DNA from: Acidobacteriota bacterium
GTDB lineage: Bacteria > Acidobacteriota > Terriglobia > Bryobacterales > Bryobacteraceae
Reading direction: 5' to 3'
Assembly: GCA_014584705.1 (NCBI GenBank)
Contig: JACTMJ010000017.1
Location: forward strand, 186,001-250,000
Length of the DNA stretch: 64,000 nucleotides
Below the pieces are notes generated by a model that was not told the DNA's origin, ran no database searches, and worked only from the letters and a program-made list of their open reading frames with translations. Of this stretch, positions 1 through 9,400 are shown piece by piece. Both the position numbers and the translations under genes were made by a program. Each line of letters starts with the position of its first letter. Within the stretch, counting starts at the first letter, position 1.

Positions 1-404
1 TTATCCTTGGTGGAATCCACCATCCGGCCGCGCTTCATGTAGAGCTGGTTCAGGAGCGGGCGGCCGTGGTCCAGCACGGAGATAATCTCCGCGCTGGCGG
101 GGCGTCCGTAGCCCTCCACTTCGACGTTCGCCGAGGCGATCACGCGCGTTTCCACAGTCTGTATGCCTGGGATCTCGGCGAGCCTCTCGCCCATGCTGTT
201 CGGCGCGCGCTTGAGGGAGACGAAGACATCGGAGAACTGATAATCCCGGTAAAACGTCGCCTGTGTGAGCAACAGCGCTTCCAGCACGGTACGCGACATC
301 ACGAAGGTGGCCACGCCGCCCGCCATCACCACGGCGATCGCGAGCGCCTGGCCTTTCATGCCCCAGAGGTCGCGCAGCATCTTCAGATGGAGCGAGGAGA
401 TCAT
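1..404 (-). CDS. ABC transporter permease (FtsX/MacB type), N-terminal part
   Basis: The gene runs off the left edge of the window, and about 134 N-terminal residues are visible. They contain a short cytoplasmic start, one hydrophobic segment (about residues 18-45, around [18 protein letters not shown]) and the beginning of a periplasmic domain, which is the layout of MacB/FtsX/LolC-type permeases. The start ATG lies one base after the TGA of the ATPase gene at 406-1104, so the two are translationally coupled and form one exporter. Such exporters move lipoproteins, peptides or drugs. The substrate cannot be told from this part. The family assignment is good, the function open. Confidence 0.8.
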   Translation of the reverse strand, partial: MISSLHLKMLRDLWGMKGQALAIAVVMAGGVATFVMSRTVLEALLLTQATFYRDYQFSDVFVSLKRAPNSMGERLAEIPGIQTVETRVIASANVEVEGYGRPASAEIISVLDHGRPLLNQLYMKRGRMVDSTKD

Positions 405-405
405 G

Positions 406-1104
406 TCACCAGCTCAATTCCTTCGGGCTCTTGCGGATTCGGTTCGCCTCCACGCTTGCGATCAACCCATCGCTCAATCGGATGACGCGGTCCGCCATCT
501 GGGCGATGTCGGCGTTATGGGTGATGACGGCGGTGGTAGTTCCCAATTCACGATTCACCCTGTCGAGCGCTTCCAGCACGATGACGCCGGTGGCGGAATC
601 GAGCGCGCCCGTGGGTTCGTCGCAGAGCAGCACTTGCGGGCGTTTGGCAATGGCGCGCGCGATGGCAACGCGCTGCTGCTGTCCGCCGGAGAGTTGAGAC
701 GGAAAATGGTCCATCCGGTCGCCGAGCCCAACGAGTTGCAGCGCTTCTTCCGGGCGCATCGGTTCGCGCGCAATTTCGGTAACGATGGAAACATTCTCTC
801 GCGCCGTGAGGCTGGGGATGAGGTTGTAGAACTGAAAGACAAAGCCCACATGGTAACGCCGGTAATCGGTGAGGGCCTTTTCGCTGGCGCCGGTGAGATC
901 CTTGTCGTGATAGCGCACGGTGCCTTCCGTGGCGCGATCCAATCCGCCGAGAATGTTCAGGAGCGTGGATTTCCCGCTGCCAGAAGCGCCCAGCATCACC
1001 ACGAGTTCGCTGGCATAGAGGTCCAGATCGATGCCGCGCAAGGCCTGCACGCGCACCTCGCCCATATCGTAGACCTTCGTCAGGCCTCGGGCGCGGAACA
1101 CCAC
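406..1104 (-). CDS. ABC transporter ATP-binding protein (LolD/MacB type)
   Basis: This is the ATPase subunit that energises the permease encoded just downstream. The complete nucleotide-binding set is visible: Walker [10 protein letters not shown] (residues 39-47), Q-loop Gln91, signature LSGGQQQ (138-144) and Walker B VLLCDE (158-163) followed by PTGALD. At 232 residues it is the usual length for the LolD/MacB exporter ATPases. The start is uncertain: position 1104 is GTG and directly precedes a second GTG, while the frame stays open upstream past 1160 without an ATG. A GGAGG around 1142 has no standard start at good distance. It probably belongs to a lipoprotein- or peptide-exporting system. 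Confidence 0.9.
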   Translation of the reverse strand: MVFRARGLTKVYDMGEVRVQALRGIDLDLYASELVVMLGASGSGKSTLLNILGGLDRATEGTVRYHDKDLTGASEKALTDYRRYHVGFVFQFYNLIPSLTARENVSIVTEIAREPMRPEEALQLVGLGDRMDHFPSQLSGGQQQRVAIARAIAKRPQVLLCDEPTGALDSATGVIVLEALDRVNRELGTTTAVITHNADIAQMADRVIRLSDGLIASVEANRIRKSPKELSW

Positions 1105-1692
1105 TTCGCGGGGATCTGGCTGATTGAGGATGCTCGATCCGCCTCCACGGTCAAACGCTAGTTTAACTTCGTGACCGCTTTCCTCGATGCAGACCGGCCT
1201 CGCCGCGCCGGCGTCAAGCGGAGACGAGAGAGGAGGGGCGAGCGATCAAGGGAAGGGTGCTAGCGGCGTTCGTTCCACACCTGCACGACAGCAAGGCGCG
1301 AACTGTAACGGGTGCGGTGCTGGTAGCTCCAGCGCCAAATCAGCCCGGAGGCCGCTTCGGCAATCGTATCGAACAGGTTGAACAACATGATCGTGTCTGC
1401 TCTCTCAAGAGACGTGGCTCGAAGCGGAGACGAGCCGAAGAGTCTGCGTACAGGCTTCCGGCGCCGTCTCCACCTGTATTGAAGAACGCGCAAGCGGCGG
1501 ACGTTTTGGATCAAGGCTCGGTCGGATTCCCCGTACTCGCGGGCGCTCGTGCGTTCGCTGAACCTCAGGCGCCAGGGAAATCCCAGAATCCTGAGCCAAA
1601 CTCGTCCACTTGTGCGCAGTCCTTTGTGGAGACCTTACGCCCGCCTCGCCCCACGCAGGGCTCTCCGAAAAACAACCGGGAACAACGAAAAC
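1105..1692. other. Long intergenic stretch, no confident gene
   Basis: This region separates the leftward ABC exporter from the rightward cytochrome gene, so both promoters should lie here. Apart from one weak small ORF (1260-1388, minus) I see no recognisable gene, RNA or terminator. Longer open frames here have no recognisable protein features. They look like by-products of high GC. Confidence 0.5.
1260..1388 (-). CDS. Possible small protein, 42 aa
   Basis: A short frame begins MLFNLFDTIAEAASGLIWRW and ends with a basic tail (VWNERR). Its third codon positions are GC-rich like the real genes nearby. It points the same way as the ABC exporter, 155 bases upstream of it. The ribosome binding site is weak (GAGAGA). 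I do not recognise it, and it could be a leader peptide, a small membrane-associated protein or chance. Confidence 0.25.
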   Translation of the reverse strand: MLFNLFDTIAEAASGLIWRWSYQHRTRYSSRLAVVQVWNERR

Positions 1693-2685
1693 ATGTGGAA
1701 GCGAATTATTCTCTGGAGCCTGTGTGCTCTGCTGAGCGTTGTGCTGATCGGCGCTGCCTGGGCCGTATTGCGGAAGCCGGCGGCCGCCCCGCCAAAAGAC
1801 ATTGCAGTGCTCGCGACGCCGGAACGGTTGGAGCGCGGCGGCTACCTTTTCAACTACCTCAGCGATTGCAACGGATGCCACTCGGACCGGGACTACAGCC
1901 GTTTGGGCGCTCCGGTGAAGCCGGGCAGAGTTGGTGTGGGCTTCGTGATGCCGGACGAACTAGGCCTGCCCGGCCGCGTGGTCGCGCCGAACCTCACACC
2001 CGATCCGGAGACCGGATTGGGCAAGTGGACGGACGGCGAGATCATCCGGGCGATTCGCGAGGGCGTGGATCGCGAGGGGAATGCGCTGTTTCCCTTCATG
2101 CCGTATCCCCATTTCCGGCACATGAGCGACGAGGACGTGGAAGCGCTGGTGGCTTATATGCGCACGCTGAAGCCGGTTCGCAACCCGCTGCCACGAACGG
2201 AGCTCGCTCTGCCGGTGGCGCTGATGATCAAGAGCGCGCCGCAACCCGTCGAGGGCGTAGTTAAGGCGCCCGTCAAGAGCGACAAGCACGCCTATGGCAA
2301 GTATCTGGTAGAGATCGGCGGCTGCATGGATTGCCATACGAAGCAGGAACATGGGCAACCGGTGGCTGGGATGGAACTGGCCGGCGGATTCGAGTTTCGC
2401 ATGCCGCAAGGCGTGGTGGTGAGCGCCAACATCACGCCGGATGTGGAGACGGGAATCGGCTCCTGGACGGAGGACGGCTTCGTATCGCGATTCCGGCAAT
2501 ACAGCGAGATGGCCAAGGCCGGCGGGCCGCCGGTGACCGCGGAGACCTTCACCATCATGCCCTGGCTGGCCACCTCACAACTCACGGACGAAGATCTGCG
2601 GGCGATCTACCAATACCTTCGTACGGTGAAGCCGGTATCTCAGAGAGTGCGGACCCATCCTGACGCCGGCAGTTCCCAGCGTTAG
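1693..2685 (+). CDS. Membrane-anchored diheme cytochrome c
   Basis: A 330-residue exported electron carrier. The N-terminus (MWKRIILWSL, then hydrophobic to about residue 25) is an uncleaved anchor or signal peptide. Two c-type heme sites follow, CNGCH at residues 59-63 and CMDCH at 211-215, each at the start of a cytochrome c domain of about 130 residues. This resembles the cytochrome subunits that take electrons from periplasmic sugar or alcohol dehydrogenases, but no dehydrogenase gene is adjacent. I chose the ATG at 1693 because the 48 upstream in-frame codons are arginine-rich and end just where the signal peptide begins. No clear ribosome binding site is seen. A strong terminator follows. 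Confidence 0.88.
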   Translation: MWKRIILWSLCALLSVVLIGAAWAVLRKPAAAPPKDIAVLATPERLERGGYLFNYLSDCNGCHSDRDYSRLGAPVKPGRVGVGFVMPDELGLPGRVVAPNLTPDPETGLGKWTDGEIIRAIREGVDREGNALFPFMPYPHFRHMSDEDVEALVAYMRTLKPVRNPLPRTELALPVALMIKSAPQPVEGVVKAPVKSDKHAYGKYLVEIGGCMDCHTKQEHGQPVAGMELAGGFEFRMPQGVVVSANITPDVETGIGSWTEDGFVSRFRQYSEMAKAGGPPVTAETFTIMPWLATSQLTDEDLRAIYQYLRTVKPVSQRVRTHPDAGSSQR

Positions 2686-2720
2686 CGCGGGTTGGCGATC
2701 AGCGTGATGCACTTCGAAAG

Positions 2721-2762
2721 AAAAGCCCCCGGAGATGCAATCCGCACCCCCCGGGGGCTTTT
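2721..2762. terminator. Bidirectional intrinsic terminator
   Basis: A perfect 12-bp inverted repeat (AAAAGCCCCCGG at 2721-2732 with CCGGGGGCTTTT at 2751-2762) surrounds an 18-base loop and is flanked by A-rich and T-rich tracts. It lies between the convergent cytochrome and MFS genes and can stop transcription from both sides. Confidence 0.9.
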
Positions 2763-2786
2763 TGGTTTTCAGGCCTAGCTCGCGGC

Positions 2787-3983
2787 TCAGAAGTGTTTTG
2801 AGGCCATCGGCTTCAGCGCCAGCGCCAGCAGGAACATGATCACGGCGCCCGCCGGCAGAATCAGCAAGGCCGTCTTGTACTGCGTGGCATCGGTTCCGGC
2901 AATCGCGCCGATGATCGGCGAGCTGACCAGAATACCCACCCAGCCCGCGGTGATGACGATGCCCATTGCGGTAGCCGTGCCGCGACGGAAGCAATCGCCC
3001 GTAACTCCGAGGGAGGTGGGGAAGACTGGCGCCATGGACAATCCGGCGAAGAAGACGCAGACCGCCGCCATGGTCGGGTCCGCCGTTTGCAGGACGAGAT
3101 AAAGCGTGATCGCCATCAGGACAGAAGCGCCCGCCAGCACGGTTACCGGATTGATCTTCATGAGGATTCGCGAGGCGATCAAGCGGCCGATCATCAGGCC
3201 GAGTGCAAAGCCCCACGCGAGGATGGATTGCGCCGATTCCGTGGGAATTCCCTGGGCCACCAGATGCACCACCAGGAAGTTCCACACGCCCACTTCCGCC
3301 GCCACGTAAAGCAGCAGGAAGGCTGCCAGCACATAGAGCACGGGGCGGCTGAGGATACTGCCCATCTCGGAGAGCTTGAACGCCACTTCACCAGCCGGCG
3401 GGGCCATCGGCGTAATCGCATTGACGATCCAGGTGACCACGGTAAGCGCGGCGATCACGTAACAGAGGATGAATGCGCTTCCGCCCAGCATGGAGCCAAT
3501 GAACGGGGTGAGAATACCGCCCAAACCAAAGAAAATGTTCAGCAGATTTAGCATCGAGGAACGCTTGGTGTCACTGATATCGCCCACCAGCGCGTTCGCG
3601 GCCGTCACCACGATGCCGCCTCCAAGCCCAACCAGAAGGAACAGCGCGCGCGACATTTCATATCCGCTGGCCGTGGGCAGCAGAAACAAAGAAATCGCGA
3701 TCAGGCCGAGGCCAAGCAGAAGACCCAGCTTCTTCCCCTTGATATCGACCAGCGGGCCGACGGCCAGCGAAGCGATTACCAAACCAATTCCCTGCCAGAA
3801 TGCAATCGAGGCATTCTGCTCCGGGTTCAGCATGAACTTCGCGCCCAAGGCGGGCAACAATGTGCCCAGCATCGCGGCGATCATGCCATAGACGAGGATG
3901 GCCAGAATAGCGGCCGCAATCAGCAGCGTGGAAGCGGTTTTGACCGGTGAAGCTGCTTGCACCGGCTTTGCAGATTTCGACAT
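2787..3983 (-). CDS. MFS transporter
   Basis: A 398-residue inner-membrane carrier with about 12 hydrophobic segments and the typical major-facilitator loop GPLVDIKGKKLG between helices 2 and 3. The second half repeats the fold (GRLIASRILMKI). The overall pattern is that of sugar-type MFS carriers, but no sugar-specific residues can be claimed. The start at 3983 (MSKSAKPVQ) has GGGAG seven bases upstream. An in-frame ATG further upstream (4022) would add 13 hydrophobic residues and lacks such a site. An inverted repeat at 4026-4058 could be its operator. Substrate unknown. Confidence 0.85.
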   Translation of the reverse strand: MSKSAKPVQAASPVKTASTLLIAAAILAILVYGMIAAMLGTLLPALGAKFMLNPEQNASIAFWQGIGLVIASLAVGPLVDIKGKKLGLLLGLGLIAISLFLLPTASGYEMSRALFLLVGLGGGIVVTAANALVGDISDTKRSSMLNLLNIFFGLGGILTPFIGSMLGGSAFILCYVIAALTVVTWIVNAITPMAPPAGEVAFKLSEMGSILSRPVLYVLAAFLLLYVAAEVGVWNFLVVHLVAQGIPTESAQSILAWGFALGLMIGRLIASRILMKINPVTVLAGASVLMAITLYLVLQTADPTMAAVCVFFAGLSMAPVFPTSLGVTGDCFRRGTATAMGIVITAGWVGILVSSPIIGAIAGTDATQYKTALLILPAGAVIMFLLALALKPMASKHF

Positions 3984-4025
3984 CGATTCTCCCTGGATAT
4001 AAAAAAACGCGAAAGCCAGCAAATG

Positions 4026-4058
4026 GTCCCGCGGAACTGCATGATATCAAAGCGGGAC
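4026..4058. promoter_or_regulatory. Inverted repeat, possible operator
   Basis: GTCCCGC (4026-4032) and GCGGGAC (4052-4058) are perfect 7-base arms with a 19-base spacer. The repeat starts 43 bases upstream of the MFS start at 3983, in the gap shared with the divergent TPR gene. The position fits a repressor site. No regulator is adjacent. Confidence 0.3.
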
Positions 4059-4170
4059 TGCGAAACATACTGGACGGAACCGGCAATGTGCCGCTTCCGC
4101 AAAAAACAGCGACAAAGGGCCTTCCGATTGCGACCGATCGAGGGTCTCGGCCATCTGAATCGGAACGACG

Positions 4171-4668
4171 ATGTTTCCGGATACGGGCCAGGATCGGCGA
4201 AGTCAGGCGGCGAAGGCGCTCTTTGAGCGGGCCTACGCCCGGCAGATGCAGGGCGAATTCCCGGAAGCCGTGCTGCTCTATAAGCAGTCGATTGAGACCC
4301 TGCCCACGGCGGAGGCGTACACGTTTCTCGGGTGGACCTATCGTTTCATGGGGGATCTTGAGGCGGCGATTGCGGAGTGCAAGAATGCGATTCTGATCGA
4401 TCCCACCCTGGGCAACCCTTACAACGACATCGGCGCCTACCTGATCGATTTGGGGCAGTTCGAGGAGGCCATTGCATGGCTGCGAAAGGCGACGATGAGC
4501 CGCCGATACGAGAGTTACCATTACGCGTGGTTCAATCTCGGCCGCGCCCATGCGGCCCTGGAACAGTGGCCGGCGTCTCTGCTCTGTTTTGAGAAAGCGG
4601 CGGAACTGGCGCCGGATTATCGGCCCGCGCGCGAGGCGGCGTCCGAAATTCGGCGAATGATGCAGTAG
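4171..4668 (+). CDS. Tetratricopeptide repeat protein
   Basis: A 165-residue soluble protein without signal peptide. About four TPR units follow one another from residue 14, for example AYARQMQGEFPEAVLLYKQS, then AEAYTFLGWTYRFMGDLEAA, then NPYNDIGAYLIDLGQFEEAI, ending with a helix rich in Arg and Glu. TPR proteins are scaffolds for protein contacts, so the partner is unknown. It lies 138 bases upstream of the ferredoxin gene, in the same direction but with no sign of coupling. Confidence 0.8.
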   Translation: MFPDTGQDRRSQAAKALFERAYARQMQGEFPEAVLLYKQSIETLPTAEAYTFLGWTYRFMGDLEAAIAECKNAILIDPTLGNPYNDIGAYLIDLGQFEEAIAWLRKATMSRRYESYHYAWFNLGRAHAALEQWPASLLCFEKAAELAPDYRPAREAASEIRRMMQ

Positions 4669-4806
4669 GATGAGAATTAGGTCTCGGATTTTTCCGTTGT
4701 TCCCCTCAGGTGTTCGGGCGTCGGCATGCGGATTGCGGCGACACCCGCTAGGGCGCGGAGAGTACCCGTGTGGATCTCGCATTGATTGAGGAAGGACCTT
4801 TTTGAT

Positions 4807-5067
4807 ATGGCATACGTGATTGCGGAACCCTGCATTGGCACGAAGGATACAGCTTGCGTCGACGCCTGCCCGGTGGATTGCATCCATCCGCGCAAGGACG
4901 AGGCGACGTTTGAAGAAGACACGATGCTTTACATCGATCCGGTGGAGTGCATTGACTGCGGCGCCTGTGTTCCCGTCTGCCCGGTTTCCGCGATCTTCGC
5001 GCTTGACGACCTGCCAACGCAATGGGAGAACTTCGCCAAGATCAACGCGGATTACTACGCAAAATAG
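4807..5067 (+). CDS. fdxA: Seven-iron ferredoxin
   Basis: An 86-residue cytoplasmic electron carrier. Cluster 1 ligands are Cys9, Cys17, Cys21 with Cys25 feeding the second cluster. The second motif is CIDCGACVPVCPV, with Cys48, 51, 54 and 58. The wide C-x7-C-x3-CP spacing of the first motif and the start MAYVIAEPCIG are those of the 3Fe-4S/4Fe-4S ferredoxins of Azotobacter and Thermus type. The start at 4807 follows GAGGAAGGA. An in-frame ATG at 4786 would add seven residues not seen in the family. Redox partners are not encoded nearby. Confidence 0.93.
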   Translation: MAYVIAEPCIGTKDTACVDACPVDCIHPRKDEATFEEDTMLYIDPVECIDCGACVPVCPVSAIFALDDLPTQWENFAKINADYYAK

Positions 5068-5193
5068 ATTTGCGGCGCAGCCGAAACGGCGGGCAAGACG
5101 TTCCCCGGACCATACTTCCGGCCGTGCCCGCGATACTCGCGCTAGTGCAACTGGCATGGATGAAAGGGGTCGACATTCGAGGCCCGGAATCTG

Positions 5194-5985
5194 ATGCCGC
5201 TTCACGTCGTTCTGATCTCACCACGCAACCCGTTGAACATTGGCGCGGCTGCCCGGGCCATGTCAAATTTCGGGTTCGCGGATCTCCGCCTGGTGAATCC
5301 ATACCGGTCCGCGGTGGAGGAAGCCCGCTCCGGGTTGAATGCGGGAGACATTCTGCGCCAGGCGCGAGAGTACGCCAGCCTGGCGGAGGCGGTGGGCGAT
5401 GCCGCGCTCGTGGTTGGCGCCACCGGCACCGCGGCCCGCGCGCTGAAGACGCCGGTCTATCGCCTGGAGCAGGGCGCGGTTCCCCTCCGCGAAGCGATGG
5501 CTTCGAGCTCCGCCGCACTCGTCTTTGGATCGGAAAAGTATGGCCTCTCCCGCGAAGAGATCAGCCACTGCCATCATCTGGTTCACATTCCCACCCGCGA
5601 GGCGCACGATTCCATGAACCTCGGCCAGGCGGTGGCCGTGTGTCTCTACGAACTGGTTCGTTCGGAAGCCGCGGTGGCGACGCCGATGAAGCGTCCAAGA
5701 CGCGCGTCCGCCGCAACGCTTGACCGCCTGCACACGCTGCTTTTCCGCCTGCTCAAGTCGAGCGGCTATGTGAAGCCGCGCATCGCCGAATCCACGGGGG
5801 AAAAGCTGCGTCAGTTGCTGCTTCGGCTGCATCCGGGCGCGACGGACGCCAACCTGCTGCTGGGCATGGCGAGGCAGATCGAACTGGCGCTCGCAAGGGA
5901 TGACGTTCGTCGCAAGGCGCGCCGGGATTGGCCGACTTCGGGCGAGGAACCCGTCGGCCGCCTACCGGATGCCCCGCGAGATTGA
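5194..5985 (+). CDS. trmJ: tRNA/rRNA 2'-O-methyltransferase, TrmJ family
   Basis: A 263-residue SPOUT enzyme that methylates a ribose 2'-OH, in the TrmJ case at tRNA position 32, using S-adenosylmethionine. The three SPOUT motifs are in order: NPLNIGAAARAM (residues 12-23), LVFGSEKYGLS (109-119) and the knot HIPTREAHDSMNLGQAVAV (131-149). A helical C-terminal extension after residue 160 is typical of TrmJ and separates it from the shorter TrmL. The start ATG gives the family N-terminus directly. It stands between the ferredoxin gene and a small protein gene 32 bases downstream. Confidence 0.88.
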   Translation: MPLHVVLISPRNPLNIGAAARAMSNFGFADLRLVNPYRSAVEEARSGLNAGDILRQAREYASLAEAVGDAALVVGATGTAARALKTPVYRLEQGAVPLREAMASSSAALVFGSEKYGLSREEISHCHHLVHIPTREAHDSMNLGQAVAVCLYELVRSEAAVATPMKRPRRASAATLDRLHTLLFRLLKSSGYVKPRIAESTGEKLRQLLLRLHPGATDANLLLGMARQIELALARDDVRRKARRDWPTSGEEPVGRLPDAPRD

Positions 5986-6017
5986 GTATCCTGAAAGCAA
6001 CTCCACCGGGTAAAGTT

Positions 6018-6266
6018 ATGTCCAAAGTCACTCTGCACTTCAAGATCCTCGCCCCGTTTGACGATGCGATGGCGGAAGCAATCTCCCGGACGGGGGGAGT
6101 CTTCGGACTGGAGCGGGTGCTGCTCAACCGCTCGATGGATGGTTTGCTGGTGGATTACGATGCGTCGCGACTTACCCTGGAGCAGGTGGAGTCGGTACTT
6201 GCCGGGCTGGGTCTGCCGCTCGCGCGGGTGGTGGTGGAAAGCTCCGAGGGCGTGCTGGCGGGGTAG
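6018..6266 (+). CDS. Small protein with HMA/ferredoxin-like fold pattern
   Basis: An 82-residue protein whose predicted order is strand-helix-strand-strand-helix-strand (VTLHFKIL, then an Ala-rich helix, then VFGLERVLL, GLLVDYD, LEQVESVLAGLGL, RVVVES). This looks like the heavy-metal-associated or ACT-like fold, but there is no CxxC metal motif. The start at 6018 follows GGGTAAAG. It lies 32 bases after trmJ and may be co-transcribed, though a possible -10 (TATCCT) sits in the gap. I do not recognise the family, and no function is claimed. Confidence 0.6.
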   Translation: MSKVTLHFKILAPFDDAMAEAISRTGGVFGLERVLLNRSMDGLLVDYDASRLTLEQVESVLAGLGLPLARVVVESSEGVLAG

Positions 6267-6433
6267 TGAAGGTTTTTTAATACCACGCTCAACTGTACAG
6301 ATTCATCAACTTAGCGGCCCGGGCGCTTCTCCTTCCGGCGCGCGCAAAAAAATCGCAATTGATTTGTAACCAAACTCTGCTTCTCTGTTAAGAAGGGCGG
6401 TGCCCGCCGCCAACGCTTATCTGGGGAGTTCCT

Positions 6434-9400
6434 ATGTTTCGCCTTCTCTTTCTGGCGGCTTTGTTCGCCGTGTTCGGCCCGTGTTCCCTGCTTGCCCAGT
6501 TTGATTCCTCCGCGGTATTGGGGACCATTACCGATGCTTCGGGTGCGGTTGTTCGAGGCGCCAACGTCTCATTGACCGCGGCCGAGACGGGGGTCGTGGT
6601 GAAGACCGTCTCGAATAACAACGGAAGCTACGAATTTTTCAATGTCCGGGTTGGCCGTTACACGGTCTCGGCGGAAGCGCCCGGATTCAAGCGTGCGGTT
6701 TCCGGCGAGTTCGCGGTCACGGTTGGCGCGCGGCAGCGGGTGGCGCTCTCGCTCGAGTTGGGCGAAGTCTCGGAAGTGGTGACCGTTTCGGCAGCCGCTT
6801 CCATGGTGGAGATGGACACTTCGTCCCGAGGCACGGTGGTTGGCAGCAAGCAGGCGGTGGATCTGCCCCTGAACGGGCGCGCCTATGCCGATCTGACGCT
6901 GTTGACACCCGGCACCGTGCAAGCGCTCCGCGGCACTTCGCTCGGCGGCGCCCGGGACGCCAGTTACCACGTGAACGGCTTGCGCAGTTCCTACAATAAC
7001 TTCAGCCTGGACGGCGTGGAGAACAACTCCTACGGGACTTCAAACCAGGGCTTCTCGAACCAGGTGGTGCAGCTCTCGCCGGATGCGGTGGGAGAGTTTC
7101 GCGTGGTGACGAACAATTTCTCCGCGGAGTACGGCCGGGCGGGCGGCGCGGTGATCAATGCCGCCTACCGGAGCGGCACGAACCAGTACCACTTTACCCT
7201 TTGGGAATTTTTGAGGAATAAGGCGCTGAATGCGACGGGCTTCTTCAAGCCGCGCACGGGAGAGAAGCCCGACATGAAGCAGAACCAGTTCGGCGCATCC
7301 GGCGGCGGGCCGATCATCAAGAATCGGCTCTTCTTTTTCGCGGACTATGAAGGCTTCCGCCGGAAGCAGAGCGAACTCCGCTTTGCCGATTTGCCGACAG
7401 AAGCGATGCGCCAGGGGAACTTTTCCGGCGTGAATCTGCGCGATCCCTACAGTGGCGCCCCGTACGCGAACGGGCAAGTTCCGGTGGCACTGCAGACGGC
7501 ATTCGCCCACAAGGTGCTTACCGATCTCCCCGCACCTAACCGCGCGGGCGGGGGCGCGCTGGGTGTTGGCAGCAACTTTGAACGATTGGCTTCTTACGAT
7601 ACGCCGGACAACAAGTGGAATGTGAAGGCGGACCAGTTCTGGAATGAGAAGCTAACCTCGTTCGTCCGGTATAGCTGGCGGGAACAGAATGCATTCGAGC
7701 CCGCGTCTATCCCCGGACCCTCCGGCGGGAATGCGAACGGGAACGTCTATGTTCGCAACTACGCGCTCGCGATCGGATCGACCTTCACGATCACGCCCAC
7801 TTCGCTCCTCGAAGCCCGTTTCGGTTTCACCCGCACGGAAGCGGGAAAGAACCCGGTGAACTATCTGGAACCGCATATCGAAGAGGCTTACGGCATCAAG
7901 GGCATCGACCACGACGACCGCATCGGCGGGGGATTGAACACGCAGGGAGTGACCGGCTTCACCCAGTTCGGGAGACAGAATTCGAACCCGCAGTTTCAGT
8001 GGCCCAAGGTGTGGAATCCGCGGGTCAACTATTCGAAGCTGGCCGGCAGCCACACGCTGAAGGCCGGATTCGAATATCAGGCGATCAACACGCAGATCAA
8101 CGATCTTGCGCCGGTTTATGGACAGTCGACCTATAACGGACGGTTCAGCGCGGCTAAGGGGCTGCCCTCGAGCCTGAACCCCGTCGCCAATCTGGCGGAT
8201 TTCCTGGTGGGGGCGCAGAGCAACTATCAGAAGAGCAATTTCGCCGTGCTCGACTACCGCCAGCGCATGAACTTCTACTATCTGCAGGACGATTGGAAGG
8301 TGAACAGCCGCCTGACGCTCAACCTGGGCGTGCGTTACGAATACGCCACTCCGCAGTGGGAGGCGAACAACCGCCTCGGCAATTTCGACCCCGTTTCCGC
8401 ACAACTCTATTTCGCCAAGGACGGGAGCATTCAGGATCGGTCCACGATTCGCCCGGATAGGAACAACTGGGGCCCGCGCATCGGCCTTGCTTATTCGCTG
8501 AACGCGAAGACGGTGATCCGCAGCGCGTATGGCATCAGTTATGTTCACTTCAATCGCATGGGCGGCGAGAACATTCTCGGCTTCACCGGGCCGTTCGTGT
8601 TCGCGGTCTCACGGAATCAGGTGGCCCCCGCTGCGGCAACCGGTTCCGCCTTGCAGCCGGTCTGCACTTCAGGACAGCCCTTTCTCACCTGCTTTCAGCG
8701 CACCCAGGACGGCTACCCCGGCGGGTTCAACGATCCCGCGCTCTATAACACCCGCACGACGCGCGTGAACTATATGCCGTCGGATACGCCCACGCCCTAC
8801 GTGCAGAATTGGCATCTGACGATCCAGCGGGAATTGGGTGCGGGTTTTCTGCTGGATGCCGGCTACATCGGCAACCGGGGTGTGAAGCAATTGATTCTGG
8901 GCGACTACAATCAGGCCCGGCCCAACCTGGCGGGGCAGAATACCTCGCTGCAATCGCGGCGTCCTTTCCAGAACTACGACTTCATCCAGGCAGCCTTTGC
9001 GGGAGGTAACACCTTCTATCACGGCCTGCAGGTGAAGCTGGAGAAGCGCTACAGTAACGGCCTCTATCTGCTGAACTCGTACACGTTTTCGAAGGCGATC
9101 GACAACGCGGCCGGGCACCTGGAGACCTACAACGGCGACAACTCCCGCATCAACTTCTATAACCTTGCCGGGGAGCGGGGCCTTTCGAGCTACGACATCA
9201 CGCACAACAATGTGACGTCGATTATCTACGAACTGCCCTTCGGCCGCGGCAGAGCGTGGGGAAGCGGCTGGAACCCGGTGGTGAACGGCATTCTGGGCGG
9301 ATGGCGCACCACGCTCATCAACACCGCCCGCAGCGGGTTCCCGATTAACCTGACCTACAGCCCCTCCGCCGCGTTCCAGGTGTGTTCCAGTTGCACATAT

